DNA of 64,000 nucleotides from Cornus controversa (lineage: Eukaryota; Streptophyta; Magnoliopsida; Cornales; Cornaceae), in assembly GCA_026545225.1 (NCBI GenBank), contig CM048848.1, forward strand, positions 24,840,806 to 24,904,805. The letters run 5' to 3'. Below the pieces are notes generated by a model. The model saw only the letters and a list, made by a program, of their open reading frames with translations, made no database searches and was not told where the DNA came from. This document shows positions 22,838 to 34,929 of this stretch, piece after piece (the first letter of the stretch is position 1; every line of letters begins with the position of its first letter). Made by a program: the position numbers and the translations under genes.

Positions 22838-23098
22838 ACCACTATGATTTGTTTGAGCTCATGTCTTGGTTAATTAAGTGAAAAATAATAATTGTGAACC
22901 AAGAGGTTAACTAATTAACAAAGTTAAGGTAGAGGAAATAGTTATGTAGTGGAACTTGTGTGCAATTTAGATTAACGATAATAAGTAATGAGATATTACT
23001 TATTTATCATAGTATTGGTTTATAAATCTAATATTGAGTTACACATACAGTAGGATAAATTACACTTACCTCCCCTATGAATAGGTTAAATAACAGAG
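22838..23098. other. A/T-rich spacer, nothing recognised
   Basis: No coding or repeat signature is seen. It separates two Tekay-like LTR pieces and carries neither a convincing purine tract nor a tRNA-Met primer site, so it is more likely old flanking DNA than element interior. Confidence 0.4.
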
Positions 23099-23670
23099 AT
23101 GTCACATCCCGATTTCCAAATTCTCAAAGGAGGAATAAGAACTAGGGTTGTGAGTTAGACATTGCCTCAATACCTCACCATTAAATCCAATGCTCCATCC
23201 ATACTCATTATAATAACGGAAGCTTCCCCATACATATATAAACATATATTTGTAAGTATAATCAATGACTCACCTTAATGGGCCCCACACTATATATTCA
23301 ACCCAAATGAACTCATAGAATGAACAACTAAGCGTTTACCCATATGATTAATTCTAATAGGAATTACGATTCAGCACATCTATGATTTAGCGCACAATCT
23401 GCGAACATCCATTATTATTCCGAATACAACCACAATGTATAGAAAATTATAACCATAACATACATCATCATCGAATCTTATCCAAAAATAATGAGGAAGG
23501 GATATTTTCTGTTGTGGAAGCGTGGTTCATCGAAAATAATCGAACACCTTGATGTATAAAATATTATGTAAACATTTTTTTTCTCTTGAAGACAAATATG
23601 ATTATATGAGAATACGATATATTTATAGGACAGTCTCTCATAAGTCTACTTTTCCTTTCCTTATATGCAA
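23099..23670 (-). repeat. Second Tekay-like LTR piece
   Basis: Begins TGTCACATCCCGATTTCC, like the terminal TGTCACGCCCCGGAACCC of the Tekay LTR at 23671. It is probably the end of a related minus-strand LTR into which the Tekay element was inserted. Only the terminal motif supports this. Confidence 0.4.
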
Positions 23671-24184
23671 TGTCACGCCCCGGAACCCGGACCGCCGAAA
23701 CTCCTCCGGACCGACCCCAAATTCCGAGTGTGAACCCGTTCAATCAACCCTGTGAACCCTTAACCATAGTTACACACATGCATTAGTATCAAGGTTTGAT
23801 ACCATGCTATAATGTCCCGATATGTAACTCTCGGAGAACTGGAGGTTAAACTGTCTATTTAGCCCAATAGACCCTCATTACCCTCAATTACTGCAGAAGC
23901 TTAACTCAATTCTTGCATATAAATGCATGCAAATCCATCTTAACCAATCCCCATGGGCCTTACATCGAATCATACACCATAGTGAACATTTACTTGGCCA
24001 CTCCTTTGAGAATCACTCACTTTCGAGCCTCAAAATTTTTTGTGTTTGGAATCTGAAATTGAGGCTTATACCATTAGATAGAAAATCCAAAAATACTCAA
24101 TTTAAAAAAAAACCATACTCAATTCCGATCTAAAACGAAGAAACTACATCGAAATGAAGTTTTGGAAAAAGTTGTGAATAGTAA

Positions 24185-24410
24185 TTTCGATTGATCGAGA
24201 TGAAATCTCGATTGATCGAAATTCTAGCGAGATTTTCACCCTCTCGGGACCCCAGACCTGCAATATTTCCATTGATCGAGATGGGGGTTTCGATTGATCG
24301 AAATTCCTCCTACCTGGACTCTAAAAATCACCATAAATCATCACCCTTTCGATCAATCGAAATGGGGGTTTCGATTGATCGAAATAGGCATCTCGATTGA
24401 TCGAAATGCA
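24185..24410. repeat. TCGATTGATCGA array in the Tekay LTR
   Basis: Seven copies of the same palindrome that Athila-1 carries, here in the form TTTCGATTGATCGAAAT/GATGGGGGTTTCGATTGATC. The other LTR has the matching block at 32110-32337. Confidence 0.9.
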
Positions 24411-25179
24411 CCTCACGGGACTTCCAACAACCCTATACATGAACCACATGAAGCCCAATCAATATCCTATCAACCTAGAACCCCTCATACATGATTAAAA
24501 ACATAATGAAAGGATCTAACATCAATCTCACTCTCAAGATCACATCCAAAATTAAATTCATACACCAAAATTGAATCATTCTCTTTCACAAACGCCATCC
24601 ATTCATAATGGAAACATCATCAAATGAACCAAGTACCGCCATGGGCATTACATAAATTAAACCATTGTCTTTTCACACCTAACAAGTTTATAATTCAATA
24701 CATACATCAAGAGTACATATGTCCAAAGTACAACCACGACTAAAAAGAAAGTCACATGCCACAAGCCGGCATGGATATCCACAAAAATGCACAAATCCAA
24801 AAGATAGCAAAGGGCTACTAGAATTCCACTTGGACACTTATGTCCCATCCTTCATCGGTGCTTTATCTATAAAATATTTAGAATAAAGGGGTGAGCACCA
24901 CTGCGGCTCAGTAGAGATACCCCAACCCACCTAAGTGCCGACCCGACACGACCTACATGGATGCATGTCACAACATTTCACATATCATTCAACATACATC
25001 ATGTTCACTCACAACAATGCATATATATATAGGGATGCATTAAACACATAACATACTTCATAATTCAAATGAAGGCAAGAATCATACACTTGTCTCTCTC
25101 TCGGACTCAACCCGACATCCCAACATGATCCTTGACCGAATCATGAAACCGAGACACTTTTCCACACCATTCCAATTCC

Positions 25180-25475
25180 GCCACCGAGTATTTACCTACT
25201 CCAAGGTGGATAGACCACCGTCACCAAGTATTTACCTACTCCAAGGTGACTTGGCCCCCCTTCTTTTAATTCTCATTGAGTATTTACCTACTCCAAGGTG
25301 AGAAACCACAATCACCGAGTATTTACCTACTCCAAGGCGATTGGGCAACCTTTTTTTTTTTGAAGCTCCACTGAGTATTTACCTACTCCAAGGTGAGCAA
25401 ACCACTGTCACCGAGTATTTACCCACTCCAAGGTGACGTAACCACACCAACGCCCTCTCTGAGTATTGACCTACT
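25180..25475. repeat. Hairpin minisatellite in the Tekay LTR, seven units
   Basis: Unit core GAGTATTTACCTACTCCAAG, spaced 35-55 bases. GAGTA and TACTC can pair around a six-base loop. Outside them lie arms that differ from unit to unit but mostly remain complementary: CCACC/GGTGG, GTCACC/GGTGAC, CTCATT/GGTGAG (with G-T wobbles) and AATCACC/GGCGATT (one mismatch). The last unit is weaker. Confidence 0.88.
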
Positions 25476-26678
25476 CTAGGCAATTCAACCACACTTCCCC
25501 ATTTCCTCACAATGGCCCCAATATATGCATTTCGAACATATAAACATCAAGCATTTAATTTGATGCCTCACAATGCACATGCTAATAGATAAAACACGTA
25601 GCATGCATTTCATCTCCACTACACCACACATATATTTACCTATACATGCAAAACCTAGCATAATATCCACATATGCTCACAAAACTTAACTTAAGCACAT
25701 TTTAATGATGCTTCACAAATGCACACATTTTCTATACAAATATAGCATGCATTTAACTCACTTACAACATATAGCACATATATGTCTAACATTGCACATA
25801 ATTACACATGTACACCACATTAAGCACATAAGCATATATGCTCTCATTCTCCCACATTTTCATGCATTTGTCTCTCACATCATGCAAACTAGGAGATACA
25901 CATCTATTGCATACAAGAGACTCAAGAGAAGAATAAAAACACCTTATCCCACCCCTCTTACATCTCTAAAACATGCAATACACATCCTTAGCTCTCACCA
26001 CTTCACCCGAAACCCTAGAATAGACAAGTAGATGAGAAAGAACACCCCTACCTCGAAAATGAAGGCCTTCCAAGCACTTCTCAAAATTCCAGCAACGTCA
26101 AACTTGCCAAACCGTAACTTTGATCGGTTCAAAGGGAAGCCCTAGCCGTCCCCTACGTATCTCCCTTCTTCGGCGGAACTTGAATCACACCCGAAGACCT
26201 CCAAAATTTAGAGAGAAGGAAGAGAGAAGAAGTGGGAGTAATATAGAGAGAGAAGCAGCCGTGAGATATGAAATATCTTTGCAGAGTTTGACCATTTAAG
26301 GTCCCTAGGTCACGAAAAGACCAAAATACCCCTAGGCCACTTAACGCACCTTCCCGGACTCCTTTTTCGATTCCGAAAACTCCTAAGGTCTCAAAATCAC
26401 TTCCTCTACTCTCTAAACATTTCATCTCAGCCATTCTCAAAAATAAATATTTTTAAAAATTTTCTGGATTTCTGGGCCCACTTAAGTCGCATCCCGGGCC
26501 CCGATTTGACCAAAAAGTCAAACTTCTCCAAATCTCCCGAAAACTTTCCAAAACCTTAAAAACACTTTCCAAACATATTTCCCACACTCAAAACATGTTA
26601 AACACCACTCAAAATACATTTATCGCAATTATAATGCAAAAAATGCAAAACCGGCCAAAATTGGTCACGGTCTCTACA

Positions 26679-26691
26679 ACCTCCCCACTTT
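26679..26691 (-). promoter_or_regulatory. Polypurine tract of the Tekay element
   Basis: On the minus strand AAAGTGGGGAGGT lies immediately before the LTR start TGTAGAGACC. Confidence 0.8.
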
Positions 26692-26785
26692 AAGGGAATT
26701 TCATCCCCGAAATTAGAAACATACCTCAAGTAGAAAACAACTAGGGGTATTTCGAGCGGACTTCTTGCTCTCGCTCCCACGTAGC

Positions 26786-29700
26786 CTATTCGACTCCGTG
26801 ATGCCTCCAAAGGACTTTAACCAATGGAATAGTCTTGCCCCGAAGCACTTGCTCCCTAACATCCAAAACCTGTACTGGTCTTTCCTCGTAGGACACGTCC
26901 TCCTTCACCTCAAGATCTGTCCAATCTAACATATGTGAAGGATTCAGCTCATACTTTCTCAACATCGAAACGTGAAAAGCATTGTGCACACTTGACAATT
27001 GCGGTGGCAATGCCAAGCGGTATGCAACCTCACCCACACGATCCAATATCTCGAATGGATCGATAAACCATGGGACTAGCTTTCCGCTACGCCCAAACCT
27101 CATTAAACCCAATCATGGTGAGACCTTGAAGAAGACATGGTCTCCCACCACAAATGCGAAAGGCCTCCGCCTTTTGTCAGCATAGCTTTTCTGCCGACTC
27201 TGAGTCGTAAGCAAACGCTGCCGTATAATCTTAATCTTTTCTCTAGTCTCTCTGACTATATCTGGCCCCAAAGCCACTGTCTCACCAACCTCTGCCCAAC
27301 AAACTGGTCACCTACAAGGTCTACCGTACAAGGCCTCAAATGGAGCCATCTCAATACTAGTTTGGTAGCTATTATTGTATGCAAACTCCACTAATGGAAG
27401 GTGATCCTCCCAACTGCCTCAAAAATCAAGTGCACATGCTCTAAGCATATCCTCCAAAATCTGTATAGTACGCTCCGACTGACCATCTGTCTAAGGGTGA
27501 AAAGCCATACTGAAATGGAGGTCTGTATCAAGTGCAGCCTGAAAACTCTACCAAAACTGTGACGTGAATCTCGGATCTCTATCAGACACAATGGAAACTG
27601 GCACTCCATGCAGTCTCACAATCTGATCAATATACAACCGACTAAGAGTATCCACATCATTTGTCACTCGAATAGGGAGAAAATGAGCCACCTTGGTCAA
27701 CCTATCCACAATGACCCAAACTGCATCATGACTATTCTTCGTATTAGGTAAACCCATCACAAAGTCCATAGTGATGTGTTCCCACTTCCACATAGCTACC
27801 GGTAAAGGCTGTAACAAACCTGCCAGTCTCTGATACTCGGCCTTCACTTGTTGACAAGTGAGGCACCTCGCCATAAACCGTACGATGTCCTTTTTCATGC
27901 CCTTCCACCAATACTGTCTACGAAGGTTGTGGTACATCTTGGTACCACCGGGATATACTGCAAGTCTGGAGCTATGAAACTCCCTCAGGACCTCATCCCT
28001 ACAAGCCAATGGGACCACCATTCTGCCTCTGAACCTCAGATCTCCATCTGAATGGATAACCCAATCCTCCACTACCTCACCAACCGTAATCCGAGTGCGA
28101 ATGCTCTCTAACTCTGTGTCATGCCTCTACTCCTCAACCACCCTACTCACTAGAGTTGGTTGCGCTATGAGTGTGAACAAAGTGGCTTATCCATCACTCT
28201 CACTGAAGCATAATCCCATTTCTGAGATGTCTTCCATCATCTTCCATTCACGAATGGCAATGCTAGCCAAAGTGCCATGTGATTTCCTACTTAATGCTTC
28301 AGCAACCACATTGGCCTTCCCCAGGTGATACTGAAGATCAAAGTTGTAGTCTTTCATGTATTCAACCCATCTCCTCTGTCTCATATTCAAGTTCTTTTGT
28401 GTAAAAAGGTACTTCAAACTCTTATGATCGGAGAAAATCTTAAACTTCTCTCTGTAGAGATAATGCCTACACGTTTTCAAAGCAAAAATTACTGCCGCCA
28501 ACTCCAAGTCATGAGTCGGGTAATTCTGCTTGTGGATCTTCAACTATCGGGAATCATATACAACAACCCTCTCGGTCTGCATTAACACACATCCCAAACC
28601 ATCCCGTGAAGCATCACAATAGATGACATAACCCAAACCGCGCTCAGGAATAATCAATAATGGAGCACTAGTCAATCTATGCTTCAATTCCATAAAGGAA
28701 TGCTCGCAAGCCTCGTTCCACTCAAACTTAACTCCTTTACGAGTAAGCTTGGTCATCGGCGCCCCTAACTTTGAAAAGTCCTTCACAAAACACTGGTAAT
28801 ATCCTGCAAATCCCAAGAAACTACGTATCTCAAATACGTTCTTAGGCCTCTCCCAATCCATTACCGCTTCAATCTTAGAAGGATCTACCGATACTCCTCC
28901 TTCCGACACCACGTGTCCTAGGAACTTCACCTCCGTTAGCTAAAACTCACATTTTTCGAATTTGGTATACAAACGGTGCTCTCTCAATGTCTGTAACACT
29001 GTCTTCAAATGGATCTCATGCTCTTCCATAGAAGAAGAATACACAAGAATGTCATCCATGAAGACCACCACAAACCTATCTAAGTACACCCTGAATATCC
29101 AGTTCATCAAATCCATGAACGCTGTTGGTGCGTTCGTCAATCCAAATGGCATCACTAAAAACTCATAGTGGCCACATCTAGTCCAAAAAGCTGTCTTCAG
29201 AATGTCCTCTTCCCTTACCCTCAACTGGTAATACCCTGACCTCAAGTCGATCTTCAAAAAACAAGTCGAACCTTTAAGCTGATCAAACAAGTCATCTATC
29301 CTTGGCAAAGGATATTTTTTCTTAATCGTTGCTTGGTTCAACTTACAGTAGTCTATGCATAACCATAAAGATCCGTCCTTCTTTTTAGCAAATAGGACCA
29401 GAGCTCCCCAAGGCGATGTACTAGGTCGTACAAATCCCTTATCCAATAATTCTTGCAATTGATCTTTCAACTCCATTAACTCTGTTGGTGCCATCTGGTA
29501 CGGTGCCATGGAGATAGGCGCGGTACCAGGAGCAAGATCAATGCTAAATACCACATCTCTCATCGGAGGTAACTCTGTCAAGTCCTCCGAAAACACATCC
29601 ACAAACTCTCTAACCACCGGTGGAAATCCTCCACTAGTCATAATCTCATCCTCCTCGGCTAACAAGCTAGCAAGGAAATATCCAACCCCGTCCCTCACAT

Positions 29701-30106
29701 CGGAACCAAATAGAGATGGAACATAGAAATCATCCCGTTCTCCCACAAAATAAAAGCACTCACCCTCGGGTGTGCACACTGTCACTCTCCTATGGAAACA
29801 ATCAATCGTGGCTCTAAATGTAGATAGCCAGTCCATACCTAGAATGACATCAAAAGTGGTCATGCCTAGTAACACAAAGTCGAACACTAGTCGACGCCCA
29901 ACAACCTCAATCTCGCAAGACCAACACACTCTATCCAGGGTAATCCTACCCCCAACTGGTGTATCAATGGACAATGGTGACTCTAGTGATGACACCTGCA
30001 GCCCCAAGGCATAAGCAAATGCAACAGATATGAATGAATGTGATGCACCTGAATCTATCAACACCCTAACCCATGATCTAGAAACCAGGAAAATACCTCT
30101 GACCAC
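26786..30106 (-). pseudogene. Tekay pol region
   Basis: The domains in element order are: aspartic protease ([16 protein letters not shown]), RT ([52 protein letters not shown]), RNase H ([36 protein letters not shown]), integrase zinc-binding region ([32 protein letters not shown]) and integrase core ([34 protein letters not shown]). The tail holds GPFEILDRVGEVAYRLALP-like and VNAFHVSMLRKY-like motifs and ends in a chromodomain-like KVLWRHHGVE. This is the normal gypsy order. Fossil with a few breaks. Confidence 0.9.
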
Positions 30107-30280
30107 CGACGGTCTCGATACATCCTCTGGCAGAGCAAATGTGAAAACACGGCCCCGTGACTGCTGACCAGCCCCCTATAACCCTGACTGCTGACTAGAA
30201 GCAGGCGTAAGACCCCTCGCTACCCGCGATTCCTGTACTGATTGTGCTGGCTACGGTGGCGGTAATGCCCTGAAGCCAGA

Positions 30281-31338
30281 CTAAACTGTAGTCGTCTGCC
30301 CAGCTCTCTGCTGAGTCCCTGTACCACTCTGTATCACTTGCCTCCGTGGGCAGTTAGCTTTCACATGTCTGGGTTGTTTACAAGAGAAACACACCCTCTC
30401 CCCTACTATCCTTGCTGGCACTGGTGCCACTGTATGTCCCTGTGGGCACTCCCCGCTAAAATGGCCAATCTGATGGCAATTATAACACACCACAGAAGAT
30501 CGTGAAGATCCAGAAGGCAAGGCCAATGAGTGTACCGGGCGAGCTTGTTGCCGCCTCTGGAAACCTGACTTACCCTCCCTATTCCTCTTCCGTCCTTGAC
30601 TACTCGAAGATGCCCCTGCATTCTTCGCTTGCTGTTTGGAGTCCCATATCCTTTGGGAGTCACTGTCATCCTCCTTAACCACCAAGGCTCTGTCAACCAC
30701 CTCACTGTAGGTCCTCAAACCCAAAATAGACACCCTCTTTCTGATAGAGGTTTTCAGTCCTTTCACGAACTTTTTCACCTTTAGCTCTTCATTAGCTACC
30801 ATCTTCGGGGCAAAGCGAGCCAAATATGTAAATTTGGTCTCGTACCCCATCACATCCAAGTCCCCTTGGACTAAGTCTATGAACTCTTGCCTCATCCGGT
30901 CTTTCACCGAAGTCGGAAAGAACTTCTCAAAGAATAAACCCTTAAAGGTTTCCCAGTCCATGGTCTCGGTATTATGGACATTCTCGATGAATTGCCACCA
31001 CCAATCAGCTTCTCCTTGTAAGTGAAGTGCCGCTACCCCCACTTTCAAATCCTTATCGATTGCAAGAGCAACCATGAGTTTGTGAGTTTGGTCTATCCAA
31101 CTCCCAGCCACAAGCGGATCACGCGCGCCATCAAAGGTAGGTGGTTAAATTTCACATATTCCTTTATTGCTACCATTTGGCAGCTAAAGGGAACCCTAGG
31201 CAATGCCTGAACTTCCTCTTCTCTGGCTTCCCTAGCCATCCACCTCATAGTGTACGCCATATCACGCATAAACTGCGTTCTATCTTTTGGCTCCTGAGGA
31301 GCATCAGCGCCAATGTCTCGCGCTCTTCTTGGAGGCAT
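30281..31338 (-). pseudogene. Tekay gag region
   Basis: Gag begins MPPRRARDIGADAPQEP. The retrotransposon gag core is clear (LKVGVAALHLQGEADWWWQF, WETFKGLFFEKFFP, EFIDLVQGDLDVMGYETKF, FVKGLKTSIRKRV). Two CCHC zinc knuckles follow: CYNCHQIGHFSGECP and CFSCKQPRHVKANCP. Two knuckles are not usual for every chromovirus but occur in the Tekay clade. Fossil; broken. Confidence 0.88.
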
Positions 31339-31584
31339 TTCTTTCTATATGCACAACAAGAAAAATTTTAAGTCCAACAAATTTACACTTCTTACACATA
31401 TCCATCATGCTTACACATGTCATGCCAATTTAGTCCATATAGGCATGTTATGAAAACGTAAGCATACATAAACTTCCACATAAGAAATTTATAATCTCAA
31501 GTTCAAATCCATATGTTTCGATCCTTAACTTAAGTGATAACTAAGTCAAGTCTCACCCTTCATCCCTAGGTATTCCAACCTAGG

Positions 31585-31596
31585 GCTCTGATACCA
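31585..31596 (-). promoter_or_regulatory. Primer binding site, initiator tRNA-Met
   Basis: On the minus strand TGGTATCAGAGC lies three bases after the LTR end GGGGCGTGACA; it is complementary to the 3' end of plant initiator tRNA-Met. Confidence 0.9.
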
Positions 31597-31599
31597 CTC

Positions 31600-33384
31600 T
31601 GTCACGCCCCGGAACCCGGACCGCCGAAACTCCCCCGGACCGACCCCAAATTCTGAGTGTGAACCCGTTCACTCAACCCTGTGAACATTTACCACACTTA
31701 CACACATGCATTAGTATCAAGGTTTGATACCATGCTATAATGTCCCGATATGTAACTCTCGGAGAACCAGAGGTTAAACTGTCTATTTAGCCCAATAGAC
31801 CCTCATTACCCTCATTTACTGCGGAAGCTTAACTCAATTATTGCATATAAATGCATGCAAATCCATCTTAACCAATTCCCATGGGCCCTACATCGAATCA
31901 TACACCTTAGTGAACATTTACTTGGCCACTCCTTTGAGAATCAATCACTTTCGAGCCTCAAAACTTTCTGTGTTTGTAATCTGAAACTAAGGCTTACACC
32001 GTTCGATAGAGAATCCAAAAATACTCAATTTAAAAAAAAACCACACTCAGTTCCGATCTAAAACGAAGAAATTACATCGAAATGAAGTTTTAGAAAAATC
32101 TGTGAATAGTAATTTCAATTGATCGAGATGAAATCTCGATTGATCGAAATTCTAGCGAGATTTTCACCCTCTTGGAACCCCAGACCTGAAATATTTTGAT
32201 TGATCGAGATGGGGGTTTCAATTGATCGAAATTCCTCCTACCTGGACTCTAAAAATCACCATAAATCATCACCCTTTCGATCAATCGAAATGGGGGTTTT
32301 GATTGATCAAAATAGGCATCTCGATTGATCAAAATGCACCTCTCGGGGCTTCCAATAACCCTATACGTGAACCACATAAAGCCCAATCAATATCCTATCA
32401 TCCTAGAACCCTTTATACATGATTAAAAACATAATAAAAGGTTCTAACATCAATCTCACTCTCAAGATCACATCCAAAATTGAATTCATACACCAAAATT
32501 GAATCATTCTCTTTCACAAACGCAATCCATTCATAATGGAAACATCATCAAATGAACCAAGTGCCACCATGTGCATTACATAAATTAAACCGTTGTCTTT
32601 TCACACCCAACAAGTTTATAATCCAATACATACATCAAGAGTACATATGTCCAAAGTACAACCATGACTAAAAAGGAAGTCACATGCCACAAGCCGGCAT
32701 GGATAGCCACAAAAATTCACAAATCCAAAAGATAGCAAAGGGCTACTAGAATTTCACTTTGACACTAATGTCCCATCCGTCATTGGCGCTTTATCTGTAA
32801 AATATTTAGAATAAAGGGGTGAGCATCACTGTGGCTCAGTAGAGATACCCCAACCCACCTAAGTGCCGACCGGACACGACCTACATGGATGCATGTCACA
32901 ACATTTCACGTATCATTCAACATACATCATGTTCACTCACAATAATGCATATATATATATATATAGGGATGCATTAAACACATAACATACTTCATAATTC
33001 AAATGAAGGCAAGAATCATACACTTGTCTCTCTCTCGGACTCAATCCGACATCCCAACATGATCCTTGACCAAATAATGAAACCGAGACACTTTTCCACA
33101 CCATTCCAATTCCGCCACCGAGTATTTACCTACTCCAAGGTGGATAGACCACCGTCACCGAGTATTTACCTACTCCATGGTGACTTGGCCCCCCTTCTTT
33201 CAATTCTCATCGAGTATTTACCTACTCCAAGGTGAGCAACCACAATCACCGAGTATTTACCTACTCCAAGGCGATTGGGCAACCTTTTTTTTTTGAAACC
33301 ACTGAGTATTTACCTACTCCAAGGTGAGCAAACTACCGTCACTGAGTATTTACCCACTCCAAGGTGACGTAACCACACCAACGC
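31600..33384 (-). repeat. 5' LTR portion of the Tekay element
   Basis: Closely matches the start of the 3' LTR on the plus-strand map, including the palindrome array (32110-32337), the small TA microsatellite at 32948-32964 and the hairpin minisatellite (33113-33372). At 33385 the sequence changes to Athila-3 copy II. Confidence 0.88.
33113..33372. repeat. Hairpin minisatellite in the second Tekay LTR, six units
   Basis: Counterpart of 25180-25475 with the same unit order. The arms are CCACC/GGTGG, GTCACC/GGTGAC, CTCATC/GGTGAG, AATCACC/GGCGATT and CGTCACT/GGTGACG, plus one weaker unit. Confidence 0.88.
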
Positions 33385-34925
33385 CCAACTCCACTTTCGT
33401 GGGAGAAATGATTGCATTTAGAATATGCAACAAGCCTTTAAACCCCTAGGTTCCCCCTAGTGGACAAGTATAGTCTCGTGAGGGTTTTCAGAAATGTTAC
33501 CCACAAACATTCAAAATTCTGTTTCAACATTAATCAAGAAGAAGATTACAATATATAGGTACAAACTTGCATTCAAGAATAATTTCAAATTTTTAAATTT
33601 CATAATTCAAGGCAATGGTCTCCACTCCTAATTCACATCAACATATCTCAAAATAACCAACTCTAGCTCCCTCGTGAAAAGTGAACTAGCAGTCATCTAA
33701 TGTAGCAAAACCCAGCTCTGAATATATTAAGGCACATACCCCTTTAACTTACCAGTTGTCCTTGTTGAACTCATACTTCGAAACATGAATACATTAATTT
33801 TTCATTTTTTTTCAAGTCTTTTTTTTTCATTGCTTTATTGTTTGTGCAATGTCTTGATCTATTAAGCTTTCTAAAAGACCCATGTAGCAAGTTTTTAGTC
33901 AGTGACTCCCAAACCAGATGGTTTTAGGGCACTAGGCTTTAAGATACACCGAAGAACCTAATTACTCGAATCAGTCAAGGTACAAATCAAGACAACCAAT
34001 GTTCATCTTTTCTCACCCTTTCACTTTTAACGCGAACACTCCGTGCTTCCTGAGGCATAGAGGCCCGGTTACTCATGAAAGAGATCAAATTGATTTGCTA
34101 TTCAACAGATATATTTCTTTCTTTTTTATTCTGTTTTTTTTTCATTGAAATCAAGTAAGCACATCATCGGTACTCATTCTCAAGAGATACTAATTAATAT
34201 CAAGCATATGTAACACAATAACTCAAAGCCAAAGTTTATACCCCCACAAGACTATACTAGTGTGCATGTGCATGTGCATGTGAGGAAACTAAAACTAATC
34301 ACCCCAAAACATATCAATGCAAATCAGGATTAAAATCACATAATTTAAACCATAGTTTCCAAAATTTTAAAACATACTCAAGAATTGCAAGTTAAGCACC
34401 TACATAAGGTATTAATCCCTTGAATAATGTCAAAACATTCTATCTAAACACAAAACAAGAGAAAATAAATAAATAAACTAAGAAAAGAATAAAATAAAAA
34501 TCTTAAAACAAGGAGAATTTCTTACAAAAATTTCCCCCATATTGCAATCAAGCACAAAAATAAGGCATCGCCTCACCCCCAAACTTAAACTGTACATTGT
34601 CCTCAATGTACACCCAATAAAAGTATAGAGAAGAGTAAGAACGATGTTACCAAGAATCCAGAGTAGTAATGGCAAGAAAATAAAGTAAACCAATGAGATG
34701 AAGGCAAAGCAAGCACACCCCCAAACTTGGAAGTTACAACCTGTCAAAACAGACCACTATACCCCAAAGACCAAGTGAAATAGGATGGGTGAAAATAGAT
34801 ATGAAAATAGAATAATCCTAAAAAAAAAAATATTTATTATTTTTAAAAAAAAAATCCTAACTACAGAAAGAAAAATAAAACTAAAAATAAAATAAATAAA
34901 ATAAAATACAAAAGAGAGTTACCTT
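33385..34925 (-). other. Athila-3 copy II 3' untranslated region
   Basis: Aligns with 9793-11350 of copy I. It keeps two extra purine tracts: CACCCCCAAACTTAA at 34574-34588 beside TACATTGTCCTCAATG, and ACACCCCCAAACTTGG at 34716-34731. No gene is recognised. Confidence 0.7.
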
Positions 34926-34929
34926 CTAT

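Larger units (their letters stand above)
23671..26678 (-). repeat. 3' LTR of the Tekay element
   Basis: On the minus strand it starts TGTAGAGACCGTGACC after the purine tract and ends GGGGCGTGACA. It contains the palindrome array 24185-24410 and the hairpin minisatellite 25180-25475. Short ORFs in it are not convincing. Confidence 0.9.
23671..33384 (-). mobile_element. Tekay-type Ty3/gypsy chromovirus, broken
   Basis: Minus-strand chromovirus with very long LTRs (3008 bases for the left, 3' copy), an initiator tRNA-Met primer site, Gag with two zinc knuckles, and pol in the order protease, RT, RNase H, integrase with a chromodomain-like tail. Long LTRs and a chromodomain define the Tekay clade. 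The LTRs differ at roughly 4-5 percent over their first 240 bases by eye, suggesting insertion about two million years ago at a commonly assumed rate of 1.3e-8 per site per year. A few breaks in the coding part. The 5' LTR portion abuts Athila-3 copy II at 33384/33385. Confidence 0.9.

Noticed and set aside
22838-23098. Interior of a Tekay-like element between two LTR pieces
   Set aside because: Neither a purine tract nor a tRNA-Met primer site borders it in the expected orientation, and no coding remnant is present.
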